DNA of 64,000 nt from assembly GCF_000373645.1 (NCBI RefSeq), contig NZ_KB892001.1, forward strand, positions 376,441 through 440,440, in the 5' to 3' direction. A program made the position numbers and the translations under genes. The stretch comes from Streptomyces sp. ATexAB-D23. GTDB lineage: Bacteria; Actinomycetota; Actinomycetes; Streptomycetales; Streptomycetaceae. Below the pieces are notes generated by a model, which did no database searches, had not been told where the DNA came from, and was given only the letters and a program-made list of their open reading frames with translations. Each line of letters opens with the position of its first letter. Positions within the stretch are counted from its first letter, which is position 1. Positions 53,527 through 63,454 of this stretch are shown here, piece by piece.

Positions 53527-54789
53527 ATGAGCGCGCACGAGGAGGCCGGGACGGCGGTCGAGCTGTGGTGGGGCCGGTTCTTCCGGTACGGGCCGTACGG
53601 GCTGCTCGGCCTCGCCACCGTCATCGCGGTCGTGACCCGTGACCTCGTCATGACCCGCGCCGACGAGCGCGGCGCCCTCGTGCTGCTCCCGGCGGCGCTC
53701 GTACTCCAGCTCTGGTGGACGAGCGCCGGGATCCGCCCGAAGAGCAGGCCCGCCCAGTGCTACTTCGTCGTCCGCACCCTGCTGGCCCTCGGCCTGACCT
53801 GGTGCAACCCCTTCTACTCGATCTACGCGGTGCTCGGCTACTTCGACGCCGCCCGGGTGCTCCCGTACCGAGGCATGAGGGCGGGGCTGCTGGCCACCGC
53901 CGTCATCATGGCGGGCGCGCAGAGCGGCAGCACCCTGCCGCCCGCCACCCTCATGAACTGGGTCGTCTTCGGTGTCGTGCTGGCCGTGCACACGACGCTC
54001 GCCATGGTCTTCGCTCAGATCGGCAACCGGGAGGCCGAGCAGGCCCGTTCGCAGACCGACGCCATCGCCGCCCTGGAGTCCGCCAACGCCCGCCTCGAAC
54101 AGGCCCTCGCGGAGAACGCCGGACTGCACGCCCAGCTCCTCGTCCAGGCCCGCGAGGCCGGGGTGGCCGACGAGCGGCGCCGGCTGGCCGCCGAGATCCA
54201 CGACACCATCGCCCAGGGCCTCACCGGCATCATCGCCCAGCTCCAGGCCGTCACCTCCACCGCCGACAGCGCCCCCGACCTCGCCCGCGAACACCTGGCG
54301 CGGGCCTCGGACCTGGCCCGGGAGAGCCTGGGCGAGGCCCGCCGCTCGGTGCACAACCTGCTGCCCGCCGCCCTGGAACACGACGACCTGCCCGGCGCGC
54401 TCAAGAAGACGGTCGCCACCTGGTCGCGCCGCACCGGGGTCCGCGCCGACTTCACCGTCACCGGAACCGTCGAGCCGCTGCACGACGAGGTCGGCGCCAC
54501 CCTGCTCCGCATAGCCGAGGAGGCCCTCTCCAACGCGGGCCGGCACGCCGGGGCGACCCGGGCCGGGGTCACCCTCTCCTACATGGGCGACGAGATCACG
54601 CTCGACGTCCGCGACGACGGCAGCGGCTTCGACCCGGCCGCGCTGCCGCCGTACCGGGGCGCCGGCGGCTTCGGCCTCGGCGGCATGCGGGCCCGCGCCG
54701 AACGCGTCGCCGGCACCGTCGAGGTGGAGACCGGTCCCGGCCTCGGCACCGCGGTCTGCGCCCGCGTCCCGATGGTCCCCGACCACTGA
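53527..54789 (+). CDS. NarL-type sensor histidine kinase
   Basis: A 420-residue membrane kinase with about six N-terminal helices between residues 20 and 160 (GLLGLATVIAVVTRDLVM and NWVVFGVVLAVHTTLAMVF among them) and a short coiled-coil linker. The HisKA_3 helix has the phospho-acceptor His in ERRRLAAEIHDTIAQGL. The HATPase domain contains EEALSNAGRHAGATRAGVTL and GFGLGGMRARAERVAG. It has no large extracellular domain, as in the intramembrane-sensing group that detects cell-envelope damage. It follows the exporter permease by 20 bases and is followed by its regulator; I infer it controls the exporter. Confidence 0.9.
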   Translation: MSAHEEAGTAVELWWGRFFRYGPYGLLGLATVIAVVTRDLVMTRADERGALVLLPAALVLQLWWTSAGIRPKSRPAQCYFVVRTLLALGLTWCNPFYSIYAVLGYFDAARVLPYRGMRAGLLATAVIMAGAQSGSTLPPATLMNWVVFGVVLAVHTTLAMVFAQIGNREAEQARSQTDAIAALESANARLEQALAENAGLHAQLLVQAREAGVADERRRLAAEIHDTIAQGLTGIIAQLQAVTSTADSAPDLAREHLARASDLARESLGEARRSVHNLLPAALEHDDLPGALKKTVATWSRRTGVRADFTVTGTVEPLHDEVGATLLRIAEEALSNAGRHAGATRAGVTLSYMGDEITLDVRDDGSGFDPAALPPYRGAGGFGLGGMRARAERVAGTVEVETGPGLGTAVCARVPMVPDH

Positions 54790-54813
54790 GACCGTCCCGT
54801 ACCGTGGTGCGTC

Positions 54814-55464
54814 ATGGACCGGGAACCCGCGCGCGTCATCACGCTGATCGTCGTCGACGACCACCCCGTCGTGCGGGACGGGCTGCGCGGCATGTTCGCC
54901 TCCGCGCCGGAGTTCCGGGTGCTCGGTGAGGCGGCCGACGGGGTCGAGGGCGTCGAGATGGCCGCCCGGCTCGACCCCGACGTCGTGCTGATGGACCTGC
55001 GGATGCCGGGCGGCGGCGGGGTCGCCGCGATCACCGAGCTGACCCGGCGCGGTGCCCGCTCCAAGGTCCTGGTCCTCACCACCTACGACACCGACTCCGA
55101 CACCCTGCCCGCGATCGAGGCGGGCGCGACCGGCTATCTCCTCAAGGACGCCCCGCGCGAGGAGCTGTTCACCGCCGTGCGGGCCGCCGCCGACGGCCGG
55201 ACGGTCCTGTCACCGGCCGTCGCCTCCCGCCTGGTCTCCGCCGTACGCGCCCCGGCCCCCGCCGGCAACGAGACGCTGTCCGCCCGCGAACGCGAGGTGC
55301 TGGCGCTCGTCGCCAAGGGGACCTCCAACCGGGAGATCGCCGCCGAACTGTTCATCAGCGAGGCCACCGTGAAGACCCACCTCACCCATCTGTTCGCCAA
55401 ACTGGGCGCCAAGGACCGGGCCGCGGCCGTCGCCCTCGCCTACGAACGCGGCATCCTGGGCTAG
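54814..55464 (+). CDS. NarL/LuxR-type response regulator
   Basis: A 216-residue regulator. The receiver domain (residues 1-125) has the phospho-acceptor Asp in VVLMDLRMPGGGG and the Lys in LLKDAPREELF. The LuxR helix-turn-helix (about 150-212) reads LSAREREVLALVAKGTSNREIA and ATVKTHLTHLFAKLGAKDRA. It should work with the kinase 25 bases upstream and likely controls the ABC-2 exporter genes. Its TAG stop is the first triplet of a repeat end (55462-55476), the third such case in this window. Confidence 0.92.
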   Translation: MDREPARVITLIVVDDHPVVRDGLRGMFASAPEFRVLGEAADGVEGVEMAARLDPDVVLMDLRMPGGGGVAAITELTRRGARSKVLVLTTYDTDSDTLPAIEAGATGYLLKDAPREELFTAVRAAADGRTVLSPAVASRLVSAVRAPAPAGNETLSAREREVLALVAKGTSNREIAAELFISEATVKTHLTHLFAKLGAKDRAAAVALAYERGILG

Positions 55465-55476
55465 GGCCTGTCCGGC
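55462..55476 (+). repeat. TAG-headed element end, third copy
   Basis: TAGGGCCTGTCCGGC matches the ends at 191-205 and 20722-20736. Its TAG is the stop codon of the LuxR-type regulator. It is truncated after 15 bases by the 3' end of glgX, so the two convergent genes are separated only by this fragment. Confidence 0.6.
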
Positions 55477-55479
55477 CGC

Positions 55480-57726
<2,247 letters not shown>

Positions 57727-57877
57727 CTGCTCGCCTCCCGCGGCTCGTGGGACCGGCACCGGAGGGGCGGCGCGACGTCCCGGCCGCGGCTCCCCGGGCG
57801 GGGCCGTCCCCTGTGTTCTGCCCACGACTGGCCCCGCCCTCACGTTTCCCCCGGCCCGCCGCCGTCGTTGGGGGGAC

Positions 57878-59110
57878 GTGACTCACGTAGCGAAGAAGGC
57901 AGGGGCGAGCCCGGCCACCGCGCCGGTCAGGCCGGGACTGCTCGCCGTACTGGTCCTACTGGCCGTTCTGACCGGCTGCTCGGGCACGGGCTCGGTCATC
58001 GGAGGCAAGCCGAGGTCGCCGCAGGAGGCGATCCGGATCATCCCGGCCGACCGGGCCGAGGACGTCCGGGCGGACAGCCAGGTGGAGGTGACGGTTCCCG
58101 ACGGCCGGCTGGAGAGCGTCCGGGTGCGGCGGATCGAGGACGCGCAGGAGGAGGAGGTGCGGGGCGGCATCGCGAAGGACGGCCGGTCCTGGGCGCCGGA
58201 CGAGGGAGCGGGGCGGCTCGGGCTCGCCGCCAAGTACAGCGTCGACGCGGTCGCCGTGGACGGCGGCGGCCACCGTTCGGCCCGGCACACCACCTTCACC
58301 ACGGTGGTCCCGGCCGACCGCTTCATCGGGTACTTCAAGCCGGAGAACCGCTCGACGGTGGGCACCGGCATGATCATCTCCTTCGAGTTCAACCGCCCGG
58401 TCACCCGCCGCGCGGCGGTGGAGCGGGCCATCCGGATCACGGCCGAACCGGCGGTGGCGGTGGCGGGCCACTGGTTCGGCAAGGACCGCCTGGACTTCCG
58501 CCCGGCCGGTTACTGGGAGCCGGGCACCGAGGTCACCGTCGACATCGGGCTGCGCGATGTGGAGGGGGCGCCGGAGGTGTACGGGAGCCAGCGCAAGACG
58601 GTGCGGTTCACGGTGGGCCGGGAGCAGATCTCCCGCGTCGACGCGGCCGCGCACACGATGGAGGTGCGCCAGGACGGGCGGCTCGTCTCCACCGTCCCGA
58701 TCACCGCGGGCTCCCCGACGACCACCACGTACAACGGCAGGATGGTGGTGAGCGAGATGCACGACGTGACGCGGATGGACGGGCGGACCGTCGGCTTCGG
58801 CGGCGAGTACGACATCAAGGACGTGCCGCACGCCATCCGGCTGACCGAGTCCGGCACCTTCCTGCACGGCAATTACTGGTCCGACGAGGACGTCTTCGGC
58901 TCCACCAACGTCAGCCACGGCTGTATCGGGCTGCGCGACGTCCAGGGCGGCAGCGGCTCCACCCCGGCCGGCTGGTTCTTCGACCGGACGCTCATCGGGG
59001 ACGTCGTCGAGGTCGTCAACTCCAAGGACAAGAAGGTCGCGCCGGACAACGGCCTCAGCGGCTGGAACCTCACCTGGGCCCAGTGGAAGGCGGGTTCGGC
59101 GCTGCGCTGA
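57878..59110 (+). CDS. Lipoprotein L,D-transpeptidase (first of two)
   Basis: Cross-links peptidoglycan stem peptides by 3-3 bonds outside the membrane. The 410-residue protein has a signal peptide ending in the lipobox LTGC (near residue 33), two Ig-like domains (about 50-250) and the YkuD catalytic domain. The latter has HGNYW near residue 330 and SHGCIGL with the nucleophile Cys349. The C-terminal WNLTWAQW tail is typical of LdtMt2-like enzymes. Its GTG start has GGGGGA before it. A close paralogue follows at 59347; a GTG further upstream would lengthen it without conserved content. Confidence 0.92.
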   Translation: MTHVAKKAGASPATAPVRPGLLAVLVLLAVLTGCSGTGSVIGGKPRSPQEAIRIIPADRAEDVRADSQVEVTVPDGRLESVRVRRIEDAQEEEVRGGIAKDGRSWAPDEGAGRLGLAAKYSVDAVAVDGGGHRSARHTTFTTVVPADRFIGYFKPENRSTVGTGMIISFEFNRPVTRRAAVERAIRITAEPAVAVAGHWFGKDRLDFRPAGYWEPGTEVTVDIGLRDVEGAPEVYGSQRKTVRFTVGREQISRVDAAAHTMEVRQDGRLVSTVPITAGSPTTTTYNGRMVVSEMHDVTRMDGRTVGFGGEYDIKDVPHAIRLTESGTFLHGNYWSDEDVFGSTNVSHGCIGLRDVQGGSGSTPAGWFFDRTLIGDVVEVVNSKDKKVAPDNGLSGWNLTWAQWKAGSALR

Positions 59111-59346
59111 GAACGGCGCCGGGAGCGGGGGCGGGGGCGGCGCCGGGAGCGATGTCAGGACCGTGCGCCCCGGACCCGCGGCCTCCGGGGCCACTTGGAA
59201 CGGAACGGTGACAATTCCGGGGCGATCTGCCCGCAGTCGGTGTGATTATCTCTTTGCTGAGCGCGCATGTGCAGCGCGCGGGGGTGGGAGCCTACGGGTT
59301 CCCGGGGCCTAGGCGGGGCCGGGCCGTGTGAGGGGAGACGACCACA

Positions 59347-60600
59347 TTGAACGGGCATCCGATATCGGGGACATCGGCCGGGGCGCGCGGCAGGCGGCGG
59401 ATGCGGGGGGCCACCGGCCTGCCGGCCCTGGTGGTGGGTGCGCTGCTGCTGATGGTGACGGCGTGCGGCGGGGGAGACACCGGCGGCGCGGGCAAGGACG
59501 GCAAGGCGGGCGGCGTCAGGGACCAGGACACCAGTGCCTCGCAGGCCGTGGTGACCGTGGCGCCCAAGGACGGGGCCGATTCCGTCGCCACCAGCGGGGC
59601 GCTGAAGGTCTCCGCCGAGAACGGGAAGCTGACCACCGTCAAGGTGTCGGACCCCAAGGGCGGCGAGGTCGAGGGGAAGATCGCGGCGGACGGCGCGAGC
59701 TGGGTGCCCGACCAGCACCTGGCCTCGGCGACCAAGTACAAGGTGCACGCGGTGGCCAAGGACACCAAGGGCCGTGAGTCCGCGAAGGACACCACCTTCA
59801 CCACGCTCGTCCCGCAGAACACCTTCATCGGCCAGTACACCCCCGAGGACGGCTCCACGGTCGGCGTCGGCATGCCGGTCTCCATCCACTTCACCCGGGG
59901 CATCACCGACCCGGAGGCCGTGGAGAAGGCCATCAAGGTGACGGCCGAGCCCGAGATCCCGGTCGAGGGCCACTGGTTCGGCAACGACCGCCTGGACTTC
60001 CGCCCCGAGCAGTACTGGGCCGCCGGCACCAAGGTGACGGTCAAGCTCAACCTCGACGGCGTCGAGGGCCGGCCCGGGGTCTACGGCAAGCAGGCCAAGA
60101 CCATCTCCTTCACCATCGGCCGCAGCCAGGTCAGCACCGTCGACGCGAGCACGCACCGGATGAAGGTCGTCCGCGACGGCAAGCAGATCAAGGACATCCC
60201 GATCTCGGCGGGCGCCCCGGCCACCACCACGTACAACGGCCAGATGGTCATCAGCGAGAAGCTCCAGGTGACCCGGATGAACGGCGACACCGTCGGCTTC
60301 GGCGGCGAGTACGACATCAAGGACGTGCCGCACGCGATGCGCCTGTCCACCTCGGGCACCTTCATCCACGGCAACTACTGGGGCGGCTCGGGCATCTTCG
60401 GCTCCGCCAACACCAGCCACGGCTGCGTCGGCATCCAGGACGTGCGCGGCGGCGGGGACTCGGGCACGCCGGCGGCCTGGTTCTTCAAGAACTCGCTCAT
60501 CGGCGACGTCGTGGTCGTCAAGAACTCCCACGACAAGACGATCAGCCCGGACAACGGCCTCAACGGCTGGAACATGAGCTGGTCGGAGTGGACCGCGTAG
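59347..60600 (+). CDS. Lipoprotein L,D-transpeptidase (second of two)
   Basis: A 417-residue paralogue of the preceding gene with the same plan: signal peptide with lipobox VTAC (near residue 40), two Ig-like domains, and the YkuD domain with HGNYW, SHGCVGI (Cys360) and the WNMSWSEW tail. The start codon is TTG, supported by AGGGGAG eight bases upstream; no ATG or GTG fits as well. About half the residues match the first enzyme. It is 236 bases downstream, so it likely has its own promoter. Such pairs may work at different growth stages; beta-lactam (penem) sensitivity is expected for this family. Confidence 0.92.
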   Translation: MNGHPISGTSAGARGRRRMRGATGLPALVVGALLLMVTACGGGDTGGAGKDGKAGGVRDQDTSASQAVVTVAPKDGADSVATSGALKVSAENGKLTTVKVSDPKGGEVEGKIAADGASWVPDQHLASATKYKVHAVAKDTKGRESAKDTTFTTLVPQNTFIGQYTPEDGSTVGVGMPVSIHFTRGITDPEAVEKAIKVTAEPEIPVEGHWFGNDRLDFRPEQYWAAGTKVTVKLNLDGVEGRPGVYGKQAKTISFTIGRSQVSTVDASTHRMKVVRDGKQIKDIPISAGAPATTTYNGQMVISEKLQVTRMNGDTVGFGGEYDIKDVPHAMRLSTSGTFIHGNYWGGSGIFGSANTSHGCVGIQDVRGGGDSGTPAAWFFKNSLIGDVVVVKNSHDKTISPDNGLNGWNMSWSEWTA

Positions 60601-60617
60601 CTCCCCGGCACGACGGC

Positions 60618-60662
60618 GCGGACGGGCCCGGCACCGAGATCCACGGTGCCGGGCCCGTCCGC
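60618..60662 (+). terminator. Strong terminator after the L,D-transpeptidases
   Basis: A perfect 19-bp stem (GCGGACGGGCCCGGCACCG and complement) with a seven-base loop, the longest perfect stem in the window. Confidence 0.85.
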
Positions 60663-60715
60663 GTCCCCGGCCCCGGCCGATGCCCTGCGGGTTAGCGGCG
60701 GTTAACCTGCACGGC

Positions 60716-61483
60716 ATGACCGTAACCCTCGAAGTAAGCGGCGGCGTCGGCACGATCCGGCTGGACCGCCCGCCGATGAACGCCCTGGACGTGGCGACCC
60801 AGGACCGGCTGCGCGAACTGGCCGCGGAGGTGTCCGGGCGCGACGACGTGCGGGCCGTGGTGCTCTACGGCGGCGAGAAGGTGTTCGCGGCGGGCGCGGA
60901 CATCAAGGAGATGCAGGCGATGGACCACGCGGCGATGGTCGTACGGTCCCGGGCGCTCCAGGACTCCTTCACCGCCGTCGCCCGCATCCCCAAGCCCGTC
61001 GTCGCGGCTGTCACCGGCTACGCCCTCGGCGGCGGCTGCGAGCTGGCCCTCTGCGCGGACTTCCGGATCGCCGGTGACAACGCCAAGCTGGGCCAGCCGG
61101 AGATCCTGCTCGGCCTGATCCCGGGCGCGGGCGGCACCCAGCGGCTCGCCCGGCTGGTGGGTCCCGCCAAGGCCAAGGACCTCATCTTCACCGGCCGCCA
61201 CGTCAAGGCCGACGAGGCCCTGACCATGGGCCTGGTGGACCGTGTCGTGCCCGCCGCCGAGGTGTACGAGCAGGCGCACGCCTGGGCGGCCCGGCTGGCG
61301 AAGGGGCCGGCGCTCGCGCTGCGCGCCGCCAAGGAGGCGGTGGACGCCGGGCTGGAGACGGACATCGACACGGGTCTCACGATCGAGCGAACCTGGTTCG
61401 CCGGTCTGTTCGCCACGGAGGACCGCGAGCGCGGAATGCGCAGCTTTGTGGAGGAGGGTCCGGGCAAGGCCGAGTTCCTCTGA
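60716..61483 (+). CDS. Enoyl-CoA hydratase/isomerase family protein
   Basis: A 255-residue crotonase-fold enzyme, likely hydrating enoyl-CoA in fatty-acid or amino-acid breakdown. The oxyanion-hole segments are KVFAAGADIKEM and ALGGGCELALCADFRIA. The first catalytic Glu is in GQPEILLGLIPGAGGTQRL; the second Glu of rat crotonase is replaced by Asp in AKAKDLIFTG, as in many actinobacterial homologues. So the exact reaction is uncertain. The ATG at 60716 follows the terminator and starts just before TVTLEVSGGVGTIRLDRP. It is monocistronic. Confidence 0.9.
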   Translation: MTVTLEVSGGVGTIRLDRPPMNALDVATQDRLRELAAEVSGRDDVRAVVLYGGEKVFAAGADIKEMQAMDHAAMVVRSRALQDSFTAVARIPKPVVAAVTGYALGGGCELALCADFRIAGDNAKLGQPEILLGLIPGAGGTQRLARLVGPAKAKDLIFTGRHVKADEALTMGLVDRVVPAAEVYEQAHAWAARLAKGPALALRAAKEAVDAGLETDIDTGLTIERTWFAGLFATEDRERGMRSFVEEGPGKAEFL

Positions 61484-61734
61484 CCGAACGTCAGTTGAGA
61501 ACGCGCGACGGCGCGTTCATCCGTGCGGGCGGATTGGCGGGACCCCGGGAGAGCCCTGGGGGCTGCCGCCTCCACCGTCCCGCCGGTCCCGGCCAGGGGT
61601 GGTATCGGTGCAGGTCAGAAGGGGTGCGAGAAGCCGCGTCATGCCTCTGGCATATGCCTACCGGCCCTGGGGGAATCACTGATTACGGGTCGGGGATTCA
61701 CCCGGAACGGCCCCGGAAGGCCCGCCGTGCGGCC

Positions 61735-62250
61735 ATGATGGTGTGCATGGCGGGCCTGGAGGGTGTGGAGCAGCCGCGACCGCGCAGCAGCGCGACAGCG
61801 GCACGGAGGTTACCGGCCGTCGAAGACGAACAGGCGTTCAAAGCGCTGGAGTTGTTCGGAAATCCGACGGAGGGCGAAGTCCGGCTGCCCTCCCGCCCCG
61901 AGTCCGCGGCCACCGCCCGCCGGCTCACCTCGTGTGTGGTGCTGCACCACTGGGCGCTCTCCGCGCAGACCGCCGAGCACGCCGTCCTGCTCGTGTCCGA
62001 ACTCGTCGGGAACGCCGTGCGGCACACCGGGGCCAGGGTCTTCGGGCTGCGCATGCTGCGCCGCCGGGGCTGGATCCGGATCGAGGTGCGCGATCCCTCG
62101 CGCGGGCTGCCGTGCCTCATGCCGGTCCGGGAGATGGATGTCAGCGGGCGGGGCCTCTTCCTCGTCGACAAGCTGTCCGACCGATGGGGTGTGGATCTCT
62201 TACCCCGCGGCAAGACCACCTGGTTCGAGATGCGCATCTCCGACCGCTGA
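61735..62250 (+). CDS. RsbW-like ATP-binding protein (serine kinase/anti-sigma type)
   Basis: A 171-residue HATPase_c_2 protein. The N-box SELVGNAVRHTGARVF near residue 85 and the G2-like VSGRGLFLVDKLSDRWGV form the ATP site, as in the numerous small RsbW-type kinases of Streptomyces. These proteins phosphorylate anti-anti-sigma factors or bind sigma factors. No partner (STAS or SpoIIE-type) gene is adjacent. The start is unsure: ATG codons at 61735, 61738 and 61747 lie together; no clear Shine-Dalgarno decides. Confidence 0.82.
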   Translation: MMVCMAGLEGVEQPRPRSSATAARRLPAVEDEQAFKALELFGNPTEGEVRLPSRPESAATARRLTSCVVLHHWALSAQTAEHAVLLVSELVGNAVRHTGARVFGLRMLRRRGWIRIEVRDPSRGLPCLMPVREMDVSGRGLFLVDKLSDRWGVDLLPRGKTTWFEMRISDR

Positions 62251-62276
62251 CCCCCGCCCTCCCCGCACCCGGGCGT

Positions 62277-62324
62277 ACAGAAGCCCCCGTCTCGGCCGTG
62301 GTGCGGCGCCTCGGGGGCTTCTGT
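62277..62324 (+). terminator. Terminator after the RsbW-like gene
   Basis: A perfect 13-bp stem (ACAGAAGCCCCCG and complement) with a 22-base loop, 27 bases after the stop codon. Confidence 0.75.
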
Positions 62325-62512
62325 GGGGGCCGTGAAATGGGGGGTGTGTCCACGGCCGCTCGTGACGACCTGGCCCGGGTCAATGGGGGTCGTGCCACCG
62401 ACTATGGCAGACGGACGACTCCCTAGCCAAAGCCGTATAGCGCGCATTGATTAAGATATCCGGACATTTCATTGAACAAACGCAGGTGTGCTGGGTCACT
62501 CGCCTGGAAATC

Positions 62513-62526
62513 CATGAATATTCATG
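62513..62526. promoter_or_regulatory. Perfect palindrome CATGAATATTCATG
   Basis: A 14-bp perfect palindrome in the AT-rich patch, 120 bases before the deacetylase-like gene. Could bind a dimeric regulator; no family assignment. Confidence 0.4.
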
Positions 62527-62647
62527 AGTATCCACGCATGATCCTTTGATCGTCCAGAATGTGGACGGCGTGTATCCCGAGGTCCTGTCGGGGGAGTCGC
62601 CGGAGTCGATCGGGATGTTCCAGTCATATCGCCCCTACTGTTCTGCC

Positions 62648-63454
62648 ATGAACATCCCCGACGCATCGGTGCACCGCCGAGGCGCCCTGCGCGCGGGAGC
62701 CGCGGCGGCCGTCGCCCTCACCGCCGGCTGCGGTGAGCGGAACCCCGCGGGCGCGGCTGCGGGAGCCGTACCCCACGCCACGCCGAGCGCGCCCGCCGCC
62801 GCCACCCCCGCCGGAGCGCACGCCCCCGCCCCCGCCCCGCGCCGCTTCCCCGGCCGGCCGGCACAGATCACCAGCGGCCCGCGCGACCGGGACCGCGTCG
62901 CCCTCACCTTCCACGGCCAGGGCGACCCCGCCATCGCCAGGACCGTGCTCGCCGAGGCCGAACGCGCCCACGCCAGGGTCACCGTCCTCGCCGTGGGAAG
63001 CTGGCTCGACGAACACCCCGAGATGGCCCGCCGCATCCTCGACGGCGGCCACGACCTCGGCAACCACACCCAGAACCACATCGACATCTCCGCGCTGGAC
63101 GAGACCCGCGCCTACGCGGAGATCACCGGATGCGCCCAGCGGCTGCGCCGGCTCACCGGCTCCATCGGCACCTGGTTCCGCCCCTCGCGTACCCAGTACG
63201 CCACGCCCCTCGTCCAGCGGCTCGCCGCGCGCGCGGGCTACCCCCACGTCCTGTCCTACGACGTGGACTCCCTCGACTTCACCTCGCCCGGCGCCGCGGC
63301 CGTCACCCGCAAGGTGGCCGGGGAGATCCGCAACGGATCGGTGGTGAGCATGCACTTCGGCTACGCGGACACGGTCGCCGCGCTGCCCCTCCTCCTCACC
63401 GAAATCGACCGCCGCCGACTGCGCGCGGTGACGACCACGGAGCTGCTGACCTGA
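62648..63454 (+). CDS. NodB-like (polysaccharide deacetylase fold) lipoprotein, divergent active site
   Basis: A 268-residue lipoprotein. A twin-arginine-like HRRGALRAGAAAAVALTAGC start ends in a lipobox with Cys near residue 27, then a Pro/Ala linker. The NodB domain follows. Motif 2 (GNHTQNH) with two zinc histidines is intact, and motif 3 appears as WFRPSRTQY. Motif 1, normally TFDDGP with the catalytic base and a zinc Asp, is replaced by TFHGQGD. The canonical deacetylase chemistry is therefore unlikely to be unchanged; a His could still act in metal binding. Its stop overlaps the next start by one base (TGATG), coupling it to a beta-propeller lipoprotein. Confidence 0.82.
   Translation: MNIPDASVHRRGALRAGAAAAVALTAGCGERNPAGAAAGAVPHATPSAPAAATPAGAHAPAPAPRRFPGRPAQITSGPRDRDRVALTFHGQGDPAIARTVLAEAERAHARVTVLAVGSWLDEHPEMARRILDGGHDLGNHTQNHIDISALDETRAYAEITGCAQRLRRLTGSIGTWFRPSRTQYATPLVQRLAARAGYPHVLSYDVDSLDFTSPGAAAVTRKVAGEIRNGSVVSMHFGYADTVAALPLLLTEIDRRRLRAVTTTELLT

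Larger units (their letters stand above)
62251..62647. other. Intergenic region with AT-rich promoter-like patch
   Basis: About 397 bases with no supported gene. It holds the terminator at 62277-62324, then an unusually AT-rich stretch (about 62430-62545) for this genome with a palindrome at 62513-62526. This is likely the promoter of the following lipoprotein operon. Confidence 0.55.
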
